Assembly: GCF_003730015.1 (NCBI RefSeq)
Contig: NZ_RJTU01000061.1
Coordinates: 124,001-188,000 of the forward strand
DNA length: 64,000 bases
Reading direction: 5' to 3'
From: Epilithonimonas hominis
GTDB lineage: Bacteria; Bacteroidota; Bacteroidia; Flavobacteriales; Weeksellaceae
Shown here: one piece after another, positions 44,336 through 52,106 of the stretch
Layout of the letters: every line of letters starts with the position of its first letter
Position numbering within the stretch: position 1 is the stretch's first letter
Made by a program: the position numbers and the translations under genes
Notes under the pieces: generated by a model
What the model was told of the DNA's origin: nothing
Seen by the model: the letters and a program-made list of their open reading frames with translations, nothing else
Database searches by the model: none

Positions 44336-45589
44336 TTATTGTAAAATTGCTGGTAAAATCTTTCCAGAAACTTCGCCAAAACCAACTCGGATTCCGTCTT
44401 TTTCTGACCAAGCTTTCATTGTAATTGTATCGCCGTCTTCTATGAATTTTCTTTCGATTCCGTTTTTGAGTTGCAAAGGTTTTGTTCCTCTCCAAGTCAA
44501 TTCCAACATAGAACCGTAAGATTTTTCACTTTCTCCGGAAATAGTTCCACTGGCATAAACATCGCCAACTTCCACATTACAGCCATTCACGGTGTGATGA
44601 GCCAATTGTTGACACATATTCCAATACATAAATTTATAATTGCTCTCAGAAATTAGATTTTCTTCAGAATTTTCCGGTTTTAAATAAACCTGAAGATTGA
44701 TGTCATAATTTTTATCGCCTTCGAATTTCAAATAATCTAAAACTTCTGGTTCCTGCTTTGGAGATTCAGTTTTGAATGGTTGTAAAGCTTCTAAAGTCAC
44801 AATCCAAGGAGAAATAGACGAACCGAAGTTTTTCCCTAAAAATGGACCCAAAGGAACATATTCCCAACTTTGAATATCTCTTGCAGACCAATCGTTGAAA
44901 ATCATCATCCCAAAAATTGCATCTTCTGCTTCCGCAATAGAAATCCTTTCTCCTAAATCTGTATTCTTATTCACAACAAAAGCCATTTCTAATTCGAAAT
45001 CGAGTTGTTTCGATGCGCTGAAAATCGGTTTGTCAGAATCAGCAGGTTTGATTTGTCCGCAAGGCCTTGTAATATCGATCCCTGATAAAACAATCGAAGA
45101 AGCGCGACCGTGATAACCAACCGGCAGATGTTTCCAGTTTGGTAATAACGCATTCGCAGGATCGCGAAACATCATTCCAACATTGGTGGCGTGCTGAATG
45201 CTACTATAAAAATCAGTATAATTTGGAATATGCAAAGGCATCATCATTTGAATCTCATCCAGATTATAGAAACATTCTTCCAATGCTCTTTCGTCTTTCG
45301 AAAGCAAAGAATCTTCTAAAAGCAATTGCTGAATCCTTTCACGAACTTTATTCGTAATTGGTTTTCCCAATTCTATGAATTCGTTAATCGTGTAACCTTC
45401 AAAAACATTTTCTTCGAAACCTTTGATATCTTCAAAATAACCAAGGTCAAATAATGTTGCCAAATCGATGATAATATCGCCAATTCTTGTAGCACAAGCA
45501 ATAAATTCTTTATTGAAAACACAAACTCCAAACGGAATATTATGAATTGAAAAATCGGAATCTGAAGGATAATTGATGAAGGATTTCAT
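44336..45589 (-). CDS. fahA: Fumarylacetoacetase
   Basis: 417 residues. Splits fumarylacetoacetate to fumarate and acetoacetate, the last step of tyrosine breakdown. Family marks: SIQHATNVGMMFRDP, LPVGYHGRASSIV with the catalytic His, ELEMAFVVNK, WSARDIQSWEYVPLGPFLGK and GTISGESEKSYGSMLEL. Length is normal. It is 83 bases downstream of hppD on the same strand, with a strong hairpin between. Confidence 0.95.
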   Translation of the reverse strand: MKSFINYPSDSDFSIHNIPFGVCVFNKEFIACATRIGDIIIDLATLFDLGYFEDIKGFEENVFEGYTINEFIELGKPITNKVRERIQQLLLEDSLLSKDERALEECFYNLDEIQMMMPLHIPNYTDFYSSIQHATNVGMMFRDPANALLPNWKHLPVGYHGRASSIVLSGIDITRPCGQIKPADSDKPIFSASKQLDFELEMAFVVNKNTDLGERISIAEAEDAIFGMMIFNDWSARDIQSWEYVPLGPFLGKNFGSSISPWIVTLEALQPFKTESPKQEPEVLDYLKFEGDKNYDINLQVYLKPENSEENLISESNYKFMYWNMCQQLAHHTVNGCNVEVGDVYASGTISGESEKSYGSMLELTWRGTKPLQLKNGIERKFIEDGDTITMKAWSEKDGIRVGFGEVSGKILPAILQ

Positions 45590-45610
45590 TTTTTGAATTT
45601 AGAATTAGAT

Positions 45611-45644
45611 TAAAAAATTAAAGCATTAAAAATAATGCTTTAAT
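45611..45644 (-). terminator. Hairpin between hppD and fahA
   Basis: Perfect 12-base arms ATTAAAGCATTA and TAATGCTTTAAT with a 4-base loop, followed on the minus strand by TTTTT. It would act as a terminator or attenuator between two genes of one pathway, lowering fahA relative to hppD. Confidence 0.75.
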
Positions 45645-45672
45645 TGTAAAAATATAAGAAAATAATTTGGGT

Positions 45673-46803
45673 TTAAAGATTTCCGCGTCTCTCCTGCTCT
45701 CTTTCCAAAGCTTCGAAAAGCGCTTTGAAATTTCCAGCTCCGAAACTTTGTGCACCATGTCTTTCGATGATTTCGTAGAACAAAGTCGGTCTGTCTTCCA
45801 CTGGTTTTGTGAAAATCTGAAGCAAATAGCCTTCCTCGTCACAATCTACAAGAATTCCAAGATTCTGAAGTTTTTTGATATCTTCATCAATATTTCCTAC
45901 ACGCTCGGGAATCATCTCGTAATAGGCTTCTGGTGGCGGAGAAAGAAATTCTACGCCTCTATTTTTAAGTTCTGTAACAGTTTTCACAATGTCTTTTGTT
46001 GCCACTGCGATATGCTGAACGCCTTCTCCTTCGTAGAAATCTAGATATTCTTCTACCTGAGATTTTTTCTGGCCTTCTGCTGGTTCGTTGATTGGGAATT
46101 TAGCAAAACCATTTCCGTTGGACATAACCTTTGACATCAATGCAGAATATTCGGTATTGATTTGTTTATCGTCAAAGGAAAGGATATTCACGAATCCCAT
46201 TACTTTCTCGTACCATTCCACCGTTGGAATCATTCTGTCCCAGCCGACATTTCCTACACAATGGTCAACGTATAACAACCCAACATCAGAAGGATTATAA
46301 TCACTTTCCCACTTTTCGTAGCCTGGCATAAAAGCACCATTGTAATTTTTGCGCTCTATGAACATATGAACCGTTTCTCCGTAGGTATAAACGCCAGACA
46401 TTTTTAATTCTCCAAATTCGTCTGTCAAAGTTTGAGGTTCTAAGTAAGATTTTCCTCCACGTTTTGTTGTTTCTTCAAAAGCTTTGTAAGCATCATCTAC
46501 CCAAAGTGCCAGAATCTTAACCCCATCGCCGTGTTTTTTATGATGTTCACAAATTGGAGAGTCTGACCTAAGACCAGAAGTTAAAACCAATCTGATTTTT
46601 CCTTGTTGCAAAACATAAGATGCTCTATCTCTGACACCGGTTTCTGGACCAGCATAAGCAACGGATTGAAATCCAAACGCCGTTTTGTAAAAATGGGCGG
46701 CTTGCTTGGCATTTCCTACATAAAACTCAATAAAATCGGTTCCGTTGATCGGGAGAAAATGCTCGGCTTGTGCGATTTTCTCGGCAAAAGTGAGTGTTGA
46801 CAT
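45673..46803 (-). CDS. hppD: 4-hydroxyphenylpyruvate dioxygenase
   Basis: 376 residues. Makes homogentisate from 4-hydroxyphenylpyruvate with Fe(II). Two vicinal-oxygen-chelate domains; the iron ligands are in YVDHCVGNV, VQHIAVATKDI and the C-terminal TLFYEIIERHGAQSFGAGNF. Complete. A large palindrome lies 53 bases upstream (46856-46879), a candidate operator controlling the pathway. Confidence 0.96.
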   Translation of the reverse strand: MSTLTFAEKIAQAEHFLPINGTDFIEFYVGNAKQAAHFYKTAFGFQSVAYAGPETGVRDRASYVLQQGKIRLVLTSGLRSDSPICEHHKKHGDGVKILALWVDDAYKAFEETTKRGGKSYLEPQTLTDEFGELKMSGVYTYGETVHMFIERKNYNGAFMPGYEKWESDYNPSDVGLLYVDHCVGNVGWDRMIPTVEWYEKVMGFVNILSFDDKQINTEYSALMSKVMSNGNGFAKFPINEPAEGQKKSQVEEYLDFYEGEGVQHIAVATKDIVKTVTELKNRGVEFLSPPPEAYYEMIPERVGNIDEDIKKLQNLGILVDCDEEGYLLQIFTKPVEDRPTLFYEIIERHGAQSFGAGNFKALFEALEREQERRGNL

Positions 46804-47110
46804 TTTACTTTTTTACTTGATTATCTGTTTTGCCAAGATAATAATTTTCTCTAATGTAGACTAACATTTGTTAGTTTACTTAGAAGAAACGATTTCAATG
46901 AAATTATTAATTAACAAATTACCGAATTCTCTAGTGTAATCAATTTGCTAAAATTATTATTTTAATAGAAGTAAGTGATTTATTTTCAATGAAGTAATAA
47001 GTTTTTTTAAGTTTTTTTAAGTTTACAAATATTAATGCCTGTGTTATAACTTTGCTGCCAACAAATTAGTATTCTAAAAATAGTGATGAAAAGACCGATG
47101 AGAAGCCGTA
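46804..47110. other. 307-base gap upstream of hppD
   Basis: AT-rich. It contains the palindrome at 46856-46879, a tandem GTTTTTTTAA pair near 47000, a TAACTTTG box at 47047-47054 on the plus strand and a possible 17-codon frame beginning at 47086. No longer gene was seen. Confidence 0.5.
46856..46879. promoter_or_regulatory. 24-base palindrome, candidate operator of hppD
   Basis: ACTAAC and GTTAGT arms around ATTT, extended by GTA and TAC, with one mismatched position. It lies 53 bases before the hppD start and would cover the -33 region if the TATCTTGG at 46832-46839 is the -7 box. That is the usual place for a dimeric repressor. Confidence 0.6.
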
Positions 47111-47905
47111 TTACGGCTTTTGTTGGATTAAAATATTAAGTACTCCAGAATTTGGAATATAACTATCCCATAACTTCCAAACATTATCAATCCTTTTAAT
47201 GAAATAGATGTGCGTATCCAATTCATTGATGATATATTCTTTCTCAGTATTTTCAATTTTAAAAACAAGATTCCAAAATTCCTGAGCTTTCACCACAATC
47301 ATTTCACTTTCTTCAGAGACCACTACAATATCAAAAATTTCGAAATTTGACCGGTTTTTATTCGTAAATAAGATTAATTTACTGTCTTCCAGCTGATAGC
47401 TGAAACTTTTTATTCTTTCAATAAATGGAGAATTCCTAAAAATCAAATCGTCGAAGAGGTCAAACCTTAAGTCCGGAAAAAATTTAAAAAACTCGAAGTT
47501 TTTCTGACAAAACTTATAAACGATATCGGTAGCAAACTCTTTTCCTAATTTGGACTCATCATAACTGTTTTTTCCTCTAACGCTTTTGACAAAGGAATTA
47601 AGATTTTTGAAACCTAAAAAAATACAGATTTTATCCAGCGTTTTAATAAAGCGCAAATCATTGTGCGTTTTATAATCATAATCACTCTCAAAAAAGCGCT
47701 GCAATGTGATATGAGAAATACTCGTTCCTAGTTCGAATCTTTTCTCATTCCGAAATTCTTCTTTTTCAGACAGTTCTTCAGAAATCAATTCAGCTAAAAT
47801 TATATAATGACTTCTTTTCCAGTTAATTGAAGTGGCTAAAATAGAATTTTTTATGATAGGATGCCTTCGTACTTCTTCTTTTATTAAATTATAAATAGAT
47901 TTCAA
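47111..47905 (-). CDS. Hypothetical protein, 264 residues
   Basis: No family recognised. The N-terminal half is helical with a segment that could be a helix-turn-helix (GTSISHITLQRFFESDYDYK), followed by FIKTLDKICIFLGFKNLNSF; the C-terminal half is beta-rich (DSKLILFTNKNRSNFEIFDI, MIVVKAQEFWNLVFKIENTE, THIYFIKRIDNVWKLWDSYI), resembling an NTF2-like or sensor fold. A cytoplasmic regulatory protein is possible but unproven. Its stop codon falls inside a small hairpin (47104-47120). Codon use is like the neighbours. Confidence 0.65.
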   Translation of the reverse strand: MKSIYNLIKEEVRRHPIIKNSILATSINWKRSHYIILAELISEELSEKEEFRNEKRFELGTSISHITLQRFFESDYDYKTHNDLRFIKTLDKICIFLGFKNLNSFVKSVRGKNSYDESKLGKEFATDIVYKFCQKNFEFFKFFPDLRFDLFDDLIFRNSPFIERIKSFSYQLEDSKLILFTNKNRSNFEIFDIVVVSEESEMIVVKAQEFWNLVFKIENTEKEYIINELDTHIYFIKRIDNVWKLWDSYIPNSGVLNILIQQKP

Positions 47906-47978
47906 TCGGTTATTGTTTTATATCAAATTTAATAAAAAAAAGCATTTAGACAGGCTTTTTCAGTAAGAATTTAACATT

Positions 47979-49250
47979 TTATTTGAATCTTTCATAAGCT
48001 GCTTTATCCAGCAATTCCCTATCATCTGGATGAGAAATTTCTATTAAAGCTTTTGCGCGCTGTCTGAGATTTTTCCCGTAAAGATAGGCAATTCCAAACT
48101 CCGTTACAACGTAATGAATATGACCTCTGGTGGTTACAACGCCGGCACCTTGTTTCAGAAAAGGGACAATTCTAGGAACGCCTTTTTTAGTTCTGGATGA
48201 TATTGCCATGATTGGTTTTCCACCTTCACTCAACGCCGCGCCGCGCATAAAGTCCATTTGCCCGCCAATCCCGCTGAACTGATATGTTCCTATGGAATCT
48301 GCACAAACTTGCCCTGTCAAATCAATTTCTATTGCCGAATTGATGGCGTGCATTTTCTTATTTTTCATAATGTTAATCGGGAAATTAACGTGCTGAACGT
48401 CCATAAATGCAATCGACGGATTATCATCTACAAAATCATACAATTTCCTTGTTCCAAAACAAAAACTGGTAATCGTCCTATTGGTGTGTGTTCCTTTATA
48501 CTTATTGTTAATAATATCATTTTTAATCAAATCGACAACGCCATCGCTCAGCATTTCTGTATGAACGCCTAAGTCTTTATGATTATTAAGACACTTCAGA
48601 ACAGCATCTGGGATAGTTCCAATTCCCATTTGAAGCGTTGCTTTATCATCAATTAATTCTGCAACGTGTTTACCAATCAGCATTTCCTCTGCTCCTACTT
48701 TTGCCCCGTAATCGATGGTTAGCAATTCTTCCTCACTCCAGACTGCTTTTGAGATTCGGCTAATGTGAATCATTCCGTCGCCGTGTGTTCTTGGCATTTT
48801 CGGATTCACAATAGCAATAATAGTTTTAGCTGTATCAATCGCACTTCGCGCAACATCTACAGAAGTTCCCAAAGTACAATACCCATGATTATCTGGTGGA
48901 GAAACTGTTATCAAAGCCACATCAATTGGTAGAATCTCGTTTTTGAAAAGAATGGGAATTTCGCTAAGAAAAATTGGGACAAAATCACCATTTTCCGAGT
49001 TTACTGCATCGCGTACAGGAGCAGAAGTAAAGAGGGAATTGATATAAAAACTGTCTTTATATTGAGGTTTGGCAATTTCAACATTTCCTTGTTGAGTGAT
49101 AGAAACCATCTCCACATCTTTTAGCCTGTGAGCCTGATTTGCAAGCTCCTCATAAAAAAGATTGGGTGTACAGGCACTTCCGTGACCGAAAATCCTGTCA
49201 CCACTTTTAATAATTGAAACCGCTTCTTCTGAACTAACATAATTAAACAT
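47979..49250 (-). CDS. Acetyl-CoA hydrolase/CoA-transferase family protein
   Basis: About 423 residues from ATG 49248-49250 (MFNYVSSEEAVSIIKSGDRI), with AAGAAAGCT just upstream; a TTG start six codons earlier is rejected. Family marks are GHGSACTPN, GIGTIPDAVLKCL, HTEMLSDGVVDLI with the catalytic Glu, and GIGGQMDFMRGA. It should move CoA between acyl groups (4-hydroxybutyrate, acetate or similar). Lying among tyrosine genes it could handle acetoacetate or acetate, but that is only context. Confidence 0.87.
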   Translation of the reverse strand: MFNYVSSEEAVSIIKSGDRIFGHGSACTPNLFYEELANQAHRLKDVEMVSITQQGNVEIAKPQYKDSFYINSLFTSAPVRDAVNSENGDFVPIFLSEIPILFKNEILPIDVALITVSPPDNHGYCTLGTSVDVARSAIDTAKTIIAIVNPKMPRTHGDGMIHISRISKAVWSEEELLTIDYGAKVGAEEMLIGKHVAELIDDKATLQMGIGTIPDAVLKCLNNHKDLGVHTEMLSDGVVDLIKNDIINNKYKGTHTNRTITSFCFGTRKLYDFVDDNPSIAFMDVQHVNFPINIMKNKKMHAINSAIEIDLTGQVCADSIGTYQFSGIGGQMDFMRGAALSEGGKPIMAISSRTKKGVPRIVPFLKQGAGVVTTRGHIHYVVTEFGIAYLYGKNLRQRAKALIEISHPDDRELLDKAAYERFK

Positions 49251-49424
49251 AGCTTTCTTTTTTTTCAAAATTAATTATTATTGATAAAATATTTGATGAG
49301 TCTTATCAGTTATGTGTCAATTTGTTATCCTAAATGATAAAAATCAGAATTTTCTTTGACAAACCAAAAATAATATTTTAATTAGTCCTTTAAAGTTCTT
49401 TACAATAGTTAAAATTCGCAAATT

Positions 49425-49715
49425 ATGATGGCACCAGCTTTAAGAAGTACTTTACTCTACTCAATTCCTTTAATAATATTGAGCTTTCCGCTCATCGCAA
49501 TGCAGCTTACCAACGAAGTAAATTGGACTATCTCAGATTTCCTTGTAATGGGAATACTTTTATTTTCAACAGTTTTTACAATTGATTTCGTTTTGAAGAA
49601 AGTCAAAACTTTGAAATCTAGGCTTATAGTGATCTTTGCAATTGTTATTCTACTTGTTTTAGTTTGGGCAGAATTGGCGGTAGGGATTGTTGGCAGTCCT
49701 TTAGCTGGGAGTTAG
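49425..49715 (+). CDS. Small membrane protein of unknown function
   Basis: 96 residues with three predicted membrane helices (LLYSIPLIILSFPLIAM, FLVMGILLFSTVFTIDFVL, LIVIFAIVILLVLVWAELAV). The start is ATGATG, so the second ATG at 49428 may be used. The C-terminal AELAVGIVGSPLAGS is a conserved-looking feature I recall from similar short proteins of Bacteroidota. Single gene on the plus strand between two minus-strand units. No function assigned. Confidence 0.75.
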   Translation: MMAPALRSTLLYSIPLIILSFPLIAMQLTNEVNWTISDFLVMGILLFSTVFTIDFVLKKVKTLKSRLIVIFAIVILLVLVWAELAVGIVGSPLAGS

Positions 49716-49745
49716 AAACATAATTTAAAAATCGAAGTTATTATT

Positions 49746-50897
49746 TTATTCTAGCCAACTCGTTTTATAACTCGGGTCTTCTACCTTAATCGCTTCTTCG
49801 GTCAACTTCAGAGGTCGGAAAGGGTCAACCATTACCGCATATTCGTCAGTGAATTTTTTACCGATGCTCCGTTCCATTGCACCGGGATGTGGACCGTGAA
49901 CAATTCCGCCTGGGTGAAGGGAAAAATCCATCAAATCGACGTGATTTCGGCTCATAAAATCACCTTCGGTATAAAACAAAACCTCGTCTGAATCGATGTT
50001 GGAATGATTGTACGGCGCTGGAATGGCTTGCGGATGATAATCATACATTCTTGCACAGAACGAACAAACCACAAAATTGTGTGCTTCAAAATTCTGATGA
50101 ACTGGAGGCGGTTGATGAACTCTACCTGTAATGGGTTCAAAGTTTTTGATATTGAATTTATATGGATAAAAATAACCATCCCAACCAACGACATCAAAAG
50201 GATGTGTCGCATAGATGAAATCGGTAATTTGGTTTTCTTTTTTGACTTTGATGAGAAAATCGCCTTTTTCATTTTTCGGTTCTACAAAAGTTGGAGGAAT
50301 AATATCTCTCTCACAAAACGGCGAATGTTCCAGCAATTGTCCGAACTCATTTCGGTAACGCTTTGGAGTATAAATCGGAGAATGTGCTTCTATGAAAAAG
50401 AAAACATTTTGCTCCGATTCAACTTCCAACTGATAAATGGTTCCTCTTGGAATTATGAGATAATCTCCAACAGAAAACTCAATGTTTCCGAGCATTGTTT
50501 TCAGAGTTCCTTTGCCTTCGTGGACGAAAAGTAACTCATCACATTCTGCATTTCTATAAAAATAATCAGTAGATTTTCTAGGTTTTGCAAGACCCATTTT
50601 GAGATCGTTATTAAGCATCAGAACTTGCCGGCTTTCCAAAAAATCATCCTCAGCGGTGATTTTTGCACCTTTAATCATTCTCGGCGTTACGTTTTTTTCC
50701 ACAGCAATTTTGGGTGTTACGTCTTTTACATTGCCAATTGATCTGATCTGAGTCGGGCGATGTGTATGATAAAGCAACGATGCAATCCCGTGAAAACCTT
50801 CTGTGCCAAAGAGTTGCTCGTAATAAAACTGGTCATCTTCGGATTTGAAAACGGTATGTCTTTTTGGTGGAATCTTACCTAACGGAACGTATCTCAT
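49746..50897 (-). CDS. hmgA: Homogentisate 1,2-dioxygenase
   Basis: About 383 residues from ATG 50895-50897 (MRYVPLGKIPPKRHTVFK), matching the family start; the frame stays open for about 106 more codons upstream through repeat sequence and that part is not coding. Opens the homogentisate ring with Fe(II). The active-site region GGIVHGPHPGAME holds two His and a Glu, and YDHPQAIPAPY-like segment (YDYHPQAIPAPYNHSN) is also typical. Together with hppD and fahA it covers the tyrosine route; a maleylacetoacetate isomerase was not seen here. A TACATTTG -7 box lies at about 50922-50929. Confidence 0.94.
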   Translation of the reverse strand: MRYVPLGKIPPKRHTVFKSEDDQFYYEQLFGTEGFHGIASLLYHTHRPTQIRSIGNVKDVTPKIAVEKNVTPRMIKGAKITAEDDFLESRQVLMLNNDLKMGLAKPRKSTDYFYRNAECDELLFVHEGKGTLKTMLGNIEFSVGDYLIIPRGTIYQLEVESEQNVFFFIEAHSPIYTPKRYRNEFGQLLEHSPFCERDIIPPTFVEPKNEKGDFLIKVKKENQITDFIYATHPFDVVGWDGYFYPYKFNIKNFEPITGRVHQPPPVHQNFEAHNFVVCSFCARMYDYHPQAIPAPYNHSNIDSDEVLFYTEGDFMSRNHVDLMDFSLHPGGIVHGPHPGAMERSIGKKFTDEYAVMVDPFRPLKLTEEAIKVEDPSYKTSWLE

Positions 50898-51270
50898 TTT
50901 GTTGGATTTGGCTTTTCTCAAATGTAATATTTTTTTGAGAATTAGATTGCAACTTATTTTTGAACGCATACTTCCACTCCGCTCAGTACACACGCAAATA
51001 TTTTTTTTGACTATACTAAAAATATTTTTGAGTTCGCAAAGACGCTTTCGCTGAGCTAAGATGACAAAACGTGATTTTACGCTGACTGTTGTTTTGTACT
51101 GAAAACTGCAGCCCGACTTGAGTGGAAATCCTTTTTTTGTGGCTGGAAAAGCTAGGCAAAAAAGATTGGGAACGGAAGGCGGATAAAGCTGCCCAAATAA
51201 AAAATACGGCATCAACTTTTCTTGATTCTTGTATCTTTTACTATCTTTGAGATTATTAAAATTTTTACAA
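50898..51270. repeat. 373-base gap with GC-rich repeat, copy B
   Basis: 51108-51197 is a copy of the GC-rich family: GCAGCCCGACTTGAGTGGAA, a T-run, AGGCAAAAAAGATTGGGAAC, then GGAAGGCGGATAAAGCTGCC. It pairs closely with the copy near 63.6 kb. A worn copy of the short repeat (CTTCCACTCCGCTCAG) lies at 50971-50986, and GTTCGCAAAGACGCTTTCGC at 51033-51052 is echoed near 63.7 kb. No gene. Confidence 0.75.
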
Positions 51271-51954
51271 ATGAATGATTCATTAATGGTTTCTCAGATT
51301 TCAGAAATCGAAAGGGCAGAATTTTACAGAAAAACGTATATGCACGTCGCAGTGGCGATTTTGGCGTTCGGAGCGGTGGAATATTTGTTGTTGAAAACGA
51401 TTCCATTGGAGACCGTTTTGTCAATGGTAACCGGGAAATATATCTGGCTGGCGGTTATCGGCGTTTTTTGGTTAGCGTCTATGCTGGCGACAAGACTCTC
51501 TTTTTCAGTTTCCAAAAACACGCAGTATTTGGGATTGGGATTGTACGTTTTGATAGAAGCCGTCATTTTCCTTCCAATGCTGGGAATTGCAAGTTTGTAC
51601 GCACCGGAAATCATCACACAGGCTGCGCTGGTAACAGCTTTTATGTTTGCGGGTCTGACTGCAGCGGTCTTTATGACCAACAAAGATTTTTCTTTCCTTA
51701 GGAACATCATCGTTATTGGTGGATTTGTTGCCTTGGGCGTGATTGTCGTTGGCGCGATTTTCGGGTTCAATCTTGGACTTTGGTTCTCTTTGGCGATGGT
51801 TGGATTGGCGAGTGCAAGTATTCTTTATGAGACTTACAACATCAAAAATATCTATACAAAAAACCAATATGTTGGCGCGGCTTTGCAAATGTTTGCTTCG
51901 ATAATGCTTTTGTTCTGGTATATTCTGAGAATTTTTATGAGCAGAAGAAGCTAA
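51271..51954 (+). CDS. Bax inhibitor-1 family membrane protein (YccA/YbhL-like)
   Basis: 227 residues from ATG 51271 (MNDSLMVSQISEIERAEFYR). Seven membrane helices (for example VAVAILAFGAVEYLLL, IWLAVIGVFWLASMLAT, LGLGLYVLIEAVIFLPML) and the C-terminal ASILYETYNIKN with the family's acidic residues that control calcium leak in BsYetJ. Bacterial members interact with membrane protein quality control or act as ion channels. An upstream ATG at 51229 is rejected because it precedes the conserved start. Confidence 0.9.
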   Translation: MNDSLMVSQISEIERAEFYRKTYMHVAVAILAFGAVEYLLLKTIPLETVLSMVTGKYIWLAVIGVFWLASMLATRLSFSVSKNTQYLGLGLYVLIEAVIFLPMLGIASLYAPEIITQAALVTAFMFAGLTAAVFMTNKDFSFLRNIIVIGGFVALGVIVVGAIFGFNLGLWFSLAMVGLASASILYETYNIKNIYTKNQYVGAALQMFASIMLLFWYILRIFMSRRS

Positions 51955-52001
51955 TCAAGAAGCTAGATTTTAGAGATTAGAATTTAGACTTATCTATAAT
52001 T

Positions 52002-52031
52002 AAACTCATCATTTTTTGGTGAGTTTTTTTG
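52002..52031 (+). terminator. Terminator of the Bax-inhibitor gene
   Basis: Arms AAACTCATCA and TGGTGAGTTT (one G-T pair) followed by TTTTTT. Confidence 0.85.
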
Positions 52032-52076
52032 TGTCCGAAAAATTAAAATAAAAGTAAATTTTTTATTTCTAATAAA

Positions 52077-52096
52077 ATTGTTAGCTTTGTCTAACA
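52077..52096 (+). promoter_or_regulatory. Promoter -7 box with overlapping inverted repeat
   Basis: TAGCTTTG matches TAnnTTTG and lies inside the dyad TGTTAG-CTTTGT-CTAACA, perfect 6-base arms with a 6-base spacer, about 10-25 bases before the receptor start. A repressor bound here would block the promoter directly. The arms resemble DtxR/MntR-type TTAG...CTAA boxes. Confidence 0.6.
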
Positions 52097-52106
52097 TTTT
52101 TGTTTT

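Noticed and set aside
50898-51215. 106-codon upstream extension of hmgA
   Set aside because: Encoded by intergenic repeat sequence, with no protein-like pattern; MRYVPLGKIPPKRH is the family start.
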